Part shown: positions 1 through 10,100 of the stretch, piece by piece | Position numbering within the stretch: the stretch's first letter is position 1 | How the letters are laid out: each line of letters begins with the position of its first letter | Assembly: GCA_000697055.1 (NCBI GenBank) | Contig: JNDT01002323.1 | Coordinates: forward strand, 50,001 to 114,000 | Direction: 5' to 3' | Source: Saksenaea vasiformis B4078 | Taxonomy: Eukaryota; Mucoromycota; Mucoromycetes; Mucorales; Saksenaeaceae | Length of the DNA stretch: 64,000 bases | Made by a program: the position numbers and the translations under genes | Notes under the pieces: model-generated | What the model was told of the DNA's origin: nothing | Database searches by the model: none | Seen by the model: the letters and a program-made list of their open reading frames with translations, nothing else

Positions 1-24
1 AAGAAGAAGAAGAAGAAGAAGAAG
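1..24. repeat. (AAG)n microsatellite
   Basis: Eight AAG units form the left edge. On the minus strand they lie in frame with the F-box gene and encode a Ser run. Confidence 0.8.
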
Positions 25-214
25 TAGAAGGAACAATGTCGATTTTCCAATGTTTGCGTAAAATGGCGATGGCATGAGGACGAAGACCGCTCACCTTCAT
101 TAGATTCCACAGGTCGCTTAAATCAAGGAAATAGCTTAGCGTATATAAAAGCACTTCAAGAGGTAATCGTTCAAGAAAATTAGTGCGTTGATGTGCAAGT
201 TGAATGCCTGTCAT
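1..214 (-). CDS. F-box protein, N-terminal part (runs off the left edge)
   Basis: An open frame starts at the ATG at 214-212 and is still open at base 1, giving 71 codons. Residues about 13-50 read as an F-box: LERLPLEVLLYTLSYFLDL is followed by a DLWNLMKVSGL segment and a Trp near residue 57, matching the usual Leu-Pro-x-Glu-(Val/Ile) core, Asp-Leu and late Trp. F-box proteins bind Skp1 in SCF ubiquitin ligases; the substrate-binding part would lie outside the window. The AAG repeat at bases 1-24 encodes a Ser run after the F-box. The start is the first ATG and sits about 10 residues before the F-box, which is normal. A GTGAGC inside the F-box could be mistaken for a splice donor, but the frame continues sensibly through it. 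What the protein recognises is unknown. Confidence 0.65.
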   Translation of the reverse strand, partial: MTGIQLAHQRTNFLERLPLEVLLYTLSYFLDLSDLWNLMKVSGLRPHAIAILRKHWKIDIVPSTSSSSSSS

Positions 215-584
215 CTTTTGTTAACAGAAGAAGAACAAAGAAAATAATAACAAGTTTTTTTCTTTTTTTTGCCCCACACACATACATACACACACTCCCC
301 TTAAAAAATAACAGAAACTAACAAACTTTGACGCCTTCCCACATTGAAGAGAAAGGCCGAAGAAGTGAGTGACAGTTACACAAACATGCATGGTTTCACC
401 ATGGTTTCTTAACAACCTTTTTTTTTTTTTTTCTGTTGCCTGGAAACTCGTTTTCAAAGGAAGACCAGCACCCTCTTTCGGAGCAATGGGGAGACAGCAA
501 AAAGGACACAACACACACACAAGCTTTTTCTGGAACAACACCCATTGTTTTTCATTTTTATTTTGTTTGTCAGTCGTGTCATAC
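215..584. other. Intergenic between F-box start and RPS18 3' end
   Basis: T-rich and CA-rich tracts with no supportable gene. It should hold the F-box promoter and the RPS18 3' UTR. Open frames here are low-complexity shadows. Confidence 0.6.
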
Positions 585-1388
585 TTAGTCTAATTTTCAG
601 AAAGTAAAACGATGAGTGAATGTATCCTTTTTTCTTGATGGACTTACTCTTCTTCTTGGAGACACCGACGGTTCTTCCGCGACGACCAGTCGTCTTGGTG
701 TGCTGACCACGAACACGGAGACCCCAGAAGTGACGGAGACCACGATGAGCACGGATCTTCTTCAGACGTTCCAAATCCTCACGCATCTTGGTGTCAAGAC
801 CGTTGGAGATGACCTGGGAGTACTTGCCATCAATGATATCCTTCTGTCTGTTAAGGAACCAGTTGGGGATCTTGTACTGCTGGGGGTTCTGGAGAATGGT
901 GACAATGCGCTCCAATTCTTCGTTAGACAGTTCACCGGCTCTACAAAAAAAACAAACTCACAGCTTCAGCATCTATTTTTTTTTCTTTCTTTCTGAGAGA
1001 AAAAAAGCCTACCTCTTGTTCAAGTCAACATCGGCCTTCTTGCAGGCAATGTTGGCGAAGCGACGACCAACACCCTTGACGGAGGTCAAGGCAATGGTAA
1101 TCTTGTTCTTACCATCAACGTTGGTGTTGAGAAGACGAATAATGTGCTGGAACTGATTCCTCTCGGGAACAACGAGCGACTAAGGGGAAAAAAAAAAAAA
1201 AAAGAGAGGCATTAGGGACGATGATTCTTTCGACGATTCTATTTTTTTTTCCGGTTCGGCTGGATTATGGAGAGAAAGAGATCCGTCATGATGATCCATC
1301 ATCATCACCATCATCCTCGTCCCGTGGTTTTCCATCTGTGCTTTCTTCCCCCCCTTTTTTTTTCCGTGTACACACAGATACTCACCAT
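585..1388 (-). CDS. RPS18: 40S ribosomal protein S18 (uS13)
   Basis: Four predicted exons (minus strand): 1386-1388 (ATG alone), 1013-1179, 648-940 and 585-589, giving 155 aa, close to the usual 152-156. Protein landmarks are [75 protein letters not shown] and a basic [13 protein letters not shown] tail, all hallmarks of eukaryotic S18. S18 sits in the head of the small subunit near the P-site tRNA and subunit bridges. Splicing directly after the initiator ATG (ATG|GTGAGT, 206-nt intron) is common in fungal ribosomal genes. The last donor (AAGA|GTAAGT at 647) joins a 5-nt terminal exon that supplies Asn and the TAA. Without that splice the frame runs into nonsense, which supports it. It is divergent from the SCOC-like gene. 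Confidence 0.93.
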
Positions 1389-2226
1389 CTTTATGAAAAG
1401 GGAGGGACACGTTCTTCGGATGTGCAGCTAACTCATATTCTCCCTCACCCTCCCGGACAGCCGCACCCCCTCCCATGGCTGGGCGTTCGGTTCGCCGATG
1501 ATCGGCAACTTTAATGAAAATCAGACTCCGTTTATTTGCCATTGTCCGGCAACAGGAACCCCGGACCCAGTCCGGAGGGGAGAAGATGAAAAAGGAGGAG
1601 GTTAAAACAAAAAAGGTTGGATAATCGGGGGGGATTGTCATGCTCTGGGAAACTGACAAGGTACAGTCAAGATGGATGATCTTAATTCAACATTTTGGGA
1701 AAGTCATGTCACTCAGTATCATAGTAAAAAGGCTTTATTTATACATGTGAATCAATTTTTTTTTTTTTTACTCCTGATCTACTTGGGCTCTACTTGTGGC
1801 GTTAGGACACCTTGGCATGAAAAGGGTAAGTATTTGCATAACATGAAAAGGGGTAAAGCAAAGCATGGTTATCTACAACACCATTATAGACATGTGTATC
1901 TATGTGTGTAATGTAGAATGTGTGTGTATGTGTCTGTGTGCCAGATTTTTTTTAATCTACTTTTTTAAAATGAAAAAAAAAGGATCACTTTTTGCGTTAC
2001 AGGATGATTTGCTCAAGTGGAGGTTGTGTCTATTACGTGCATAATCATCATCATTATCATCATCATTAAGATCAGTCTGGATCCAAGCCAGTTGTTTTAA
2101 TTGTGGCTTGATCTGGGTCATACATACATAACGTGTAAACTCACGAAGGCTCTACTAAGCCACCCATCGTTTCATGCATTGACGGATAAAGTTTCTACTT
2201 CTTCCGCTAACGGTTTTCTTTTTTAG
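1389..2226. other. Shared upstream region of RPS18 (-) and the SCOC-like gene (+)
   Basis: About 840 bp between two divergent starts. It contains oligo-A/T runs, GT-rich stretches (around 1,910-1,940) and a TCATCA-rich tract at about 2,047-2,068. TTTTTTAG directly before the SCOC ATG could end a 5' UTR intron. Short open frames exist on both strands but none has a family signature. Confidence 0.5.
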
Positions 2227-2591
2227 ATGATGGATGAATTTGAAAAGAACGGAGATGACCGAGAACATGAAGCACTAGTCAAGTGAGTAAGAGTGAATGA
2301 GGTGACATTAAATGTTTTTAAACAAATATTCCTTTTCTTTTTATTGTAGTAATGTTTTACAACTTCAAACGCAATTACGTGGTAACGGTTCGCATTAGAC
2401 ATGTCTATTTTTTTTATCTAAAAGAGTCAAGTTTAGCATTAATCTCTCGTGTGGACTCGGCTCGCAGTGAACATTACTCCTTATTAACAGAGAATCAAAT
2501 GTTACAAAAGTACATTAACAATTCCTTAACGTCAACGGCAGTATTTGGGGCTACAGGTGGAGCAGTGCAGTTCGGCAAGTCAGGTCCCTGA
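2227..2591 (+). CDS. Short coiled-coil protein, SCOC-like (84 aa)
   Basis: Three predicted exons, 2227-2282, 2350-2381 and 2425-2591, encode 84 aa. After an acidic N-terminus (MMDEFEKNGDDREHEALV) comes a leucine-zipper-like helix: NNVLQLQTQLR, then SLALISRVDSARSEHYSLL and TENQMLQKYINNSL, ending STAVFGATGG. The order and spacing (VLQLQ, RVD, LxxENQxLxxYIxN, TxVF) match the SCOC/DUF2205 family, whose animal members bind Arl1/Arl3 at the Golgi and act in vesicle traffic and autophagy. The fungal role is inferred only from the family. The third exon restores the zipper frame after a 43-nt intron (GTAACG...AAAAG), unusually short but in a sensible position. AATAAT/AATAAA-like sequence follows at about 2,630. 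Confidence 0.75.
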
Positions 2592-2702
2592 AATTTGTTT
2601 ACCCTTTATTGTAACGTTAGCATTCGTCAATAATAATAAAAAAAAAAGAGAAAGGATTTAACAGAGACACAGAAGAAAAAAGAAAGAAAGAGACACACAC
2701 AT

Positions 2703-2726
2703 AGAGAGAGAGAGAGAGAGAGAGAC
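2703..2726. repeat. (AG)n microsatellite
   Basis: About twelve AG dinucleotides in a row in the intergenic region. Confidence 0.85.
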
Positions 2727-2763
2727 ATGCAAGTCATCTGACAGGATATTCAGGAGGTACATC

Positions 2764-2794
2764 ACTCAACTCAATTCAACTCAACTCAACTCAA
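2764..2794. repeat. CTCAA/TTCAA pentanucleotide repeat
   Basis: About six tandem 5-bp units (CTCAA with one TTCAA variant). Confidence 0.8.
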
Positions 2795-3921
2795 TGCAAG
2801 TCTCACTGCACAGGCCATAAATAGGAGAGATCCCTGAACAAGTGAGCCAAGATACGTTTAAAGGAGGGTCCGGATGAAATCAAAAAAGGGTTTTTGCAAA
2901 TGACGGCGCGGGCTAAAAAGGATTTAGTCTATAATTTTCCCTGATTCGTGGCAATACTGATGGTAAATCCATTTATGAAAAAAATAAGGGAGGAGTTGTA
3001 TGATGTCGATCGAGGCCAGGTGTGTGCGTGTGTGTGTGTGTGTATCACAAAAACCGTAACATGTTCATTGAAACGTTGGTCATTGAAGCCATCGGCCTTT
3101 TTTAAAATACCTAAAGCACACCTTCTGATTGTGCTCTTAATTAAACATCCCAACCGAATCACTAAGCCCTAATCTTTTTTCCTTTTTACACATTCATGAT
3201 CGTTAACTCCTCCTTCCTTTCCCCATACGGCCTACTTTATATAATATCAACTATTCTTTTTGTCACTAAATAACCCTTTTCCTTCTTTATTTTTTCCTTC
3301 TTATACTTGTTTTTGCATTCTCCTCTCTTCTCTCACTTTCTATCTTGACTCTTATTCTACATTTTACATCTCTATCTTAAGAAATCAAATCGTCATTTGT
3401 CACTTAACTTTTTTTTTTATTTTTCTTTCTCCTTATTTTTTATTATATTATTTCTTTTTCGCATATATTTGGTTTTTTTTTCTTTCGCTCTCTCTCACAC
3501 ACACTTACTTTTTTTTTCCTTGTCCCCTTGGCTCTCTCTATCTAAGGGATATGGATGTTTTAACCCTGCGTACATTATACTCCTTTTGATATATTACAAC
3601 TTTCGACGGTTAGCATCTGTGCGAACAACTTCAAACCATATCACACGTCGTTTTCTCGGAATTTATGAATTATACAATTGTTCCTCCCTTTTCTTTTCTC
3701 TCCCTTCTCTTCTCTATTGTTTTTTCTTTTTCTGTTGTTTGTTTCTGAAACCGCGTTACCTGATTACGGAACAACGTGTTCCCTTACTTACTGATCGCGA
3801 CACATTGGACAAAAAAAAAACAACTTCGATAATCGTTTTTTTTTTACCCTTTTTTATCCCTCGATACCAAATTATAAAATAACTGGAAAAAAAAGAAAAG
3901 GACAAATTATTATTTGTTACC

Positions 3922-5873
3922 ATGACAAAGGTTGCAGAGCAAGATCCTTCCACATCATCATTCACCCGTGTCTCTGTAAGTTGACGCTTCTTGGTTACAC
4001 AACATAAGTTTATTGTTTATTATCTGCAGATGGAACCGGTATACGAGCGTTTGTTGAAAAAGACTTTTCCTGACAGTGCTCGTGCCATTGAGTACTGTAG
4101 AGGTGTCTGTGCCGAATTCGGCTTCACTGTAAAACAAGAAGCCAGTGCAAACAGGGTAAATAACAATAATAATCATCATAATGTCATCTCTTTTGTCTTT
4201 TGGATGATGATTTTTTTTAACTTTTTTTTTCTTATTTCCAAACTCAGAATATCTATGTCTATTGTTCTCGAGAAGGTTTGCCGGACTCTCAACGGAATCC
4301 TCGACCTTCACCTCAACGGAAACGACCTTCTAAACGATGCGACTGTCGTTGGCGAGTGGTATTATCTGAAAATGATCAAGAACAATGGGTCTTTCGCAAA
4401 TCTCTCAATCCGAATGCTTCCGAACATAACCATGAAATGATGTCGCCGGATGAAATGGTCAAAGCGTGGCCCCAAGAAGTTAATGACATGATCATTCAAT
4501 TGGCTCGGCAACATCTGCCAACACATAAAATACGCGAAACCGTCAAACAACGTTTTCCAGATATTACTTGGAATGAACGTCGCTTTTACAACCGTCTGAC
4601 AGAAGAACGGAAACGTATCCGCCAACGAGCTGTGATTGAACGAACACAACGTTTGTTGATGCTCAGTGCACGACTATGCTCTGTCGTTGCTGCCAATGAA
4701 GACTGGGCCACATGTGTTGAAACCGATCTGGCGCGTATGCTAGACAACTTTTGCCAATTGACCCGCATTCCACCAGAGGCCATGGAATCCTTGGTTGATC
4801 TTCAACCTGACTTGATTCAAAGTGACACGGAACGCTTAGCCACGCATACCCATCGCATGTCGATCGGTGGTGAAATGTCGGATGAAGCAGAAGACATTAC
4901 GTCTCCCTCCAAGAAACGCAAGTCTGTGGCTATCAAGACGGAAGCACCCAAAGGAACCCAGCCGGTGTACATACCCAACTATACACTCTTTGTCCGGTCC
5001 CAACCACCGCGGTCCTCTTCCGAGTCCTCCTCACAGGGAAGCCGACGTACATTTGGTGACTCGCCCACTGGTCTAGGGAGTCATAGTCCACAGATAGAAA
5101 CCGTTTCGGCAGCAGCAGCAGCAGCAGCAGCAGCCGCGGCAGGGACAGCCCCCTCTTCGGCTACTTTCTTTTCATTGGCTTCACCTACATCGACCTCCTC
5201 GTCGTCATCTTCCATGCCGTTCCGGCCCATGCCATCCCAACCAAGAACAGTTCCATCGCCACAGCAACCCATGGATAACACGGCTTCTACTTCATCGACC
5301 AGTTCTTCCTCAGCTTTCATGATTTCTCAACCTTATCATACACCTGCTTATGCTGCTGCAGCAGCAGCCACTGCTGTCACTGGTCTATCTGCATACAATG
5401 TCCAAAATTCTTTCTCAACATACACTTCTTTTTCATCCCCTCCGGAAATTCCATTCACTTTGGATCAGACACATATGATGCTTCATCATCATCATCATCA
5501 ACAACAACAACATCAACAGCATCCAACTCAGCATCATCAGCCACAGCATCCTCACCGATTTGAGAAGCCTGAACCAGCACATCCAACAGAACAACAAAGA
5601 TCCATGTTTGGATTTTATCCTATCAAAGAAGAATCTACACAACATCGTACCTTACTTGGTCAACCTTCGTATGATCAACGAATGCAACGGAGTCTTTCGC
5701 ATGGTTATTCTCTACCACTTATACGCACTGGTGAAGGAGAACAACATCAACAACATCAGCAGCAACAACAACAACAACAACAGCAACACCAACAGCAACA
5801 ACAGCAAATGCCAATTTCCATGCCAGATGCTTTAGCTGATCCCTCCACTGCTTCTAATACTCAATGGAGCTAA
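3922..5873 (+). CDS. FAR1/WRKY-GCM1-type zinc-finger DNA-binding protein (601 aa)
   Basis: Three exons, 3922-3975, 4030-4155 and 4248-5873; both introns (54 and 92 nt) have GTAAGT/GTAAAT donors and CAG acceptors and keep the frame. Residues 19-122 hold a FAR1/Aft-like domain: PDSARAIEYCRGVCAEFGF, a basic segment, then Cys66, Cys91, Cys93 and His120-x-His122, the C/C/HxH zinc ligands of the WRKY-GCM1 fold. A conserved helical segment follows (VNDMIIQLARQHLPTHKIRE, residues about 130-180). The C-terminal half is low complexity: an Ala run (codons around 5,109-5,140), Ser-rich stretches, a His run near 5,485 and Gln/His runs at 5,500-5,545 and 5,745-5,810, typical of activation regions. Such proteins are transcription factors or domesticated transposase-type DNA-binding proteins; the target genes cannot be told. 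It is convergent with the downstream transporter. Confidence 0.8.
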
Positions 5874-6536
5874 AAAAAAAAACCGAAAAATTACATCCAT
5901 TTTGTGTTGTTGTTCTTCTTCTTTTTTCTTTTTTGTATGATTTTTTTTTTCTATTTCTTTCTTATGCTTTTTCTACTCTCTGCCTTTATGACTAGTGGTT
6001 CTCGTATATGTACAATCTATTTCCTAAATGTAAAATTATCCTTCTTCCTTATATGCAACCATTCTACATTTTTCAGCTATATTCTTTCTTTTCTCTTTCT
6101 TTTTTAAATAGTTATAAATATTCCAAGATTAATTCCGGTAGGTTTCATTTCTGAACAAGGAAACAACCGGACTCAAATCTCGAACTCTATGTTTGCTCCC
6201 AAAGGTTGTCATTTTATAAACTTTAGACTATAACGCGAGTCACCCTTCAAATGAAAAAAAAAATATTTTTCTCTCCGGAGACTCAAGCGTCTTCCTTTTT
6301 TGTTAGTTTCTATGACACAATCTCAGCCGCGACCCTACTTTATTCTTATCTCCCTTTCAACTTGTGGTACCCAAAAAAAAGAAAAAAGAAATTTTTTTTT
6401 ATTTTTGAGATGACTGAAAGTAGAAACAAAAGTGTTTTTCTTTGGTGCATGGTATCTTCTTTTTTGTTTTTTTTTTTTGGGAACAAACTGTACATGGATG
6501 GTATGAAGAGGGAAGAGGGGGGTTATGTCAAATTGT
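5874..6536. other. Convergent 3' region between the FAR1-like gene and the Avt1-like gene
   Basis: T-rich 3' untranslated sequence for both genes. No gene seen. Confidence 0.6.
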
Positions 6537-8572
6537 TTAAATAAAACTCCACAAAGTACCACTGATGGCCATGATGGAGGCAATAAGGATAAGCGTATAA
6601 TTCAATAGTGTTTCGGATCTTGATAAACTGTCACCAAAGAGACGAAGATGACACATCAATGGGAAAATGCCGGAAATCATAAAGGAAAAGAACGCTCCCA
6701 AAAGTGCCATGATTTTGTCAAATCCAGGAATGACATATGCCAAATAAACCACAAAGATGCTCACCATCACCTTGCCAATGCCTGTCAATAGAGGTTCACG
6801 CCAGCTACCACGAGCACACCACACTTCTAAAGCCGTTCCGCGGAATAACAAAATATGCCAGCTGAGATTGACCGGATTCAATGTCAAACCGTACTTGGCG
6901 ATAGGATTCATGGCAATCAACCAAACAGCAAGTCGATTCAACGTACGGTTGTACTCTGGTACCGCCACAATGTTTTGCGTAATCTGTCAAAAAATTTAGA
7001 AGAAAATCATAAACACACAGCTTCATTTGTTTTAATTACCTCTTGCATCGTTTGTGATCCAAACATCGTGTAGCCGCACGCAGCTACTGCAAAATAAACC
7101 AATGTAGTCACAAAATAGGTCCAATTCACCATTGTCTTGTACTCCTTGGGATTCTCCATATCACGATAAACCGTTGGGAATACAGCATGACCAGCAAAAC
7201 CAGCCATGATCAAACCAAAACTCAAAGGTACCGTCATCCAGTCAGAAGGCCAAATCTCTGTATCCTAAATCGGAATATAAGCGATCATGCAATAAACAAA
7301 AAAAGATAGGATTTTCTTTTTTTCTTTCTTTCTTACTTACCGCCGGTTCTCGAAGACTTCCTGGTGCATCTGGCTTTGATAAACCATCCACGACTATCAC
7401 GACAATGATGCTAAATGCACTAATGATCCCCAATAGACTGGTGTACGACAAATGACGGACAGGAAGGAAAAGCATGGGTGTTAACATGAGAAACGAAAGC
7501 ACACGAATTGTCTTGACATCAAATCCAGGAAACAACGCGTCAATCCCATCACCAAGAAGAACCACAAGCGCAACACTGAAGAAGAAGAAGAAAGGGGTTG
7601 TTGTTTAGCATCAATTAGAAACGGATTCGACCTTTTTACCTGCTAGTGATAAGCTCGGTGATAAAGAGCGCCGTAACCCAAACGCGGCCTTTGAAACCAA
7701 ATGCAGATGCGCCCATATCACCATATGTATGCGCATCTGGATTGATATCCAAACATTTGGCCAACAACTTGGCCGTGTAATTTGTCAACCCACAACAGAA
7801 CAAAAACACAAGGATACCGATCACCCAACCAGCACACTAAAAATTGGTACAGACTTCTTTTTAGTCTCTGTTTCTGCTACGGATGCTTCTCTGTCCGTTT
7901 TACCTTGAAACCAAGGGGAAGTGCCAGAATTCCGATGCCGAGTAAAATATTGACTGAGTTAAATATCGACTGTAGATAGGATGATTTCTTTCCAGAAGTT
8001 ACATCTGGCATTTCTTCTGCAACTGAGATCAGACTTTGACCGGTGAGGACTTTGTCAAGATTGGTAAATAACAACGAGTTGCGTTCATTGCTTGTTCCGA
8101 CAGAATTGATGCGTGACACTCGTAACAAAGACCTTCGCTCATGATCTTCAGAAATCCGCCTTATAACAACACACTATATCAGACAAGATCCGCCCGTTTT
8201 TTTTTTCTTTTCCAGCATACCTGGAAAGAAATCCGGAAGAAGCTACCGATATCTTGTCTTCTTCATCCTCCAGCTTGTTTGAAAAAAAAAAGGAATTTAG
8301 CATTCATCCCCTGGGTTTGTATGACCTACCAATGATGCAGCCGAAGGTACTACAAGATTTTCGGCCATAAACATGAGAGAGGTTCGAGAATAGGAACCCA
8401 CAAAGGATCCCAGTCTATCTGTAAAGGAAGTCGACATATCATCGTCCTGGGGCATGGAACCATAGTCATTGTGATGAGGAGACAGCTGTGAAGGGTGAAT
8501 GTTGCGAATGCGAGGGACATCATCGCCACCATGAGAAGGATCCCGGGATCGCAAACTGCTTGGAATGTCCAT
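6537..8572 (-). CDS. Vacuolar amino-acid transporter, Avt1-like (551 aa)
   Basis: Seven exons (minus strand): 8330-8572, 8221-8273, 7904-8159, 7640-7836, 7341-7575, 7040-7264 and 6537-6983; all junctions are GT-AG and in phase, giving 551 aa. The N-terminal ~180 residues are hydrophilic (MDIPSSLRSRDPSHGGD...). TM1 has the AAAP/SLC32 signature QSIFNSVNILLGIGILALP followed by GFKCAGW. Further hydrophobic helices (ALVVLLGDGIDALFP, LLGIISAFSIIVVIVVDGL, GLIMAGFAGHAVFPTVYRDM, WTYFVTTLVYFAVAACGYTM and others) suggest about 10-11 TMs. Yeast Avt1 moves neutral amino acids into the vacuole with protons; the same role is inferred. An in-frame ATG at 8653 would add 27 residues, but they come from a pyrimidine-rich leader, so the ATG at 8572 was chosen. 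Confidence 0.88.
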
Positions 8573-10100
8573 AGCTGTAGCTTTGAATGAACAGGAAAAA
8601 AAAAATGAAGAGAGAGAAAGAAAGAAAGAGTTTTTCTTTTTTTTTTTCGACAATGGGATGATAAGTTACAAAGGCAAACGGAGACTTAAATACGGATGGA
8701 GTGGGTAAAAGAAATGCTCATTTTTTTTGATCTCAGAACTAGCGCGTTATGCCTCTTCCCCTCATTAAACAAACCCCTCCCCCTTTCATGTATCAAACCC
8801 ATTCGTTTATTTTTTTTTTCTGTGTAATTCCCCCGATAGATAGAATATGGTTCATACTAATGTTGCCATGGTTTATTCGGTTTGCTGAAAACCTAAACTT
8901 TACTACCTGTGCCCTTTTTGTTTATATGGCAGGAACGGGCATTCCGTGGGTATATGCAAACGCTCGGGGGAGGTTACTCGACGTATATAAAACGAGGAAA
9001 AGGGTTGTTATCGATGTAATATTTACATGTCAAAAATAAAAAAGATTTGTTATCAGGCCATTCTGTTCCAGGAATCTGTCAACTGAACCTTAAATCCCCG
9101 ACACGCATCACTGTACTACAGCTAGTGACAAACAATGAGATGAACATTTTCTGTACTAGGGTTTCAGGGCTTAGATCTTATTTAGATCTTATTTCCAGAG
9201 ACCATAGACTTTTTACACGCGAAAACGTGTGTGCACTTACATGTTAGGGAGGAAATAAAAAAAATGTTTTTAATACGAGATCAGGCGCTGAAACTGCCCT
9301 TTTTTTTTACGCTCTAGTGTGACCATGATGTGATTAAAAAAAAAGGATTCATGGAGATGCAACGTCAGGAAGACGGATCAAATGAGTTCAAAAAAAAAGG
9401 GTGGCTAATCATGTTCTAGACCAGAGAGAGAGAGAGATACCGTTATCGCCACGCCAAGGGTCGTGTGAGCTCCAATTGTTTTCTCTCTCTCTCGTTCTAT
9501 CTCTGTCTTTCTTTCTTCCTCTTATATTAGAGAGTTTTCACGGTGATGGCCTGAGTAAAAAGACAAAAAGTTTATAGTTTTTTTTTCTTTTTTTTTTTAC
9601 TCAGCTACACTGTCTGTGTAACAACTTCTAGTGAAAGGAACAAAAAAGAGGAAGAGAAAAAAAAAAGAAAAAAGAAAAAAGGGTTAGGGCTATGTGTCAC
9701 ATTTTAAAGCCAGTGTCTCTCCCTCGCTGACTGTCTGTCTGGAGGCAAAAAGGCACAGACATTACAGAGTCGGGTGTCCGAGAAAGTTTGAGGGGTAAAA
9801 AAGCTTCCTCCCTCATGGTTTCATGCAAGCTACATTTTAGGGGAATCAAACACTTTAAAGCTTTTCTCTGTCCCTTAATGTCCATGGTAACTTACTTATT
9901 TGTCTGGGATACTCGACACGATCTTTTGTCTCGTGGCCCCCCTTCTTTTTAGATCCTGCAAGATGACAGCGAAACAGATAATAATAATAATACTTTTCGG
10001 TTTGTTTCATGCCCTGTAAAAATAACTGAATGTAATACAAAGAGAGCTAGGCTTTTTTTTTTTAAGATGAACATGAAGCGTTCCTTCTTATGCATCCGGA
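8573..10100. other. Gene-free stretch upstream of the Avt1-like gene
   Basis: Promoter side of the transporter plus about 1.4 kb with nothing recognisable. There is a TATA-like TATATAAAAC near 8,981, AG/CT microsatellites near 9,422-9,437 and 9,481-9,493, and poly-A/poly-T tracts. Open frames (about 60-96 codons) lack family signatures and splice support. Confidence 0.5.

Larger units (their letters stand above)
2592..3921. other. Intergenic: SCOC 3' end and promoter of the FAR1-like gene
   Basis: About 1.3 kb without a supportable gene. It holds an (AG)n tract, a CTCAA repeat, a GT run near 3,025-3,042 and, from 3,240 to 3,900, long pyrimidine tracts typical of fungal promoters. The open frames there are Phe/Leu/Ser-rich shadows of T/C runs. 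Confidence 0.6.

Noticed and set aside
1180..1385. Possible C/D snoRNA in the long first intron of RPS18
   Set aside because: GTGATGA resembles a C box, but no CTGA D box or terminal stem can be found at the right spacing.
1672..1911. Plus-strand frame starting MDDLNSTFWESH
   Set aside because: Contains a Phe run from poly-T and no domain; donor-like GTAAGTATT nearby, but no consistent splice to the SCOC-like gene.
1966..2120. Short acidic minus-strand frame (MTQIKPQLKQLAWIQTDLND)
   Set aside because: About 50 codons with an Asp run from a TCATCA repeat; no family recognised and it overlaps the likely SCOC leader.
3260..3882. Long Phe/Leu/Ser-rich plus-strand frames
   Set aside because: They are translations of promoter pyrimidine tracts.
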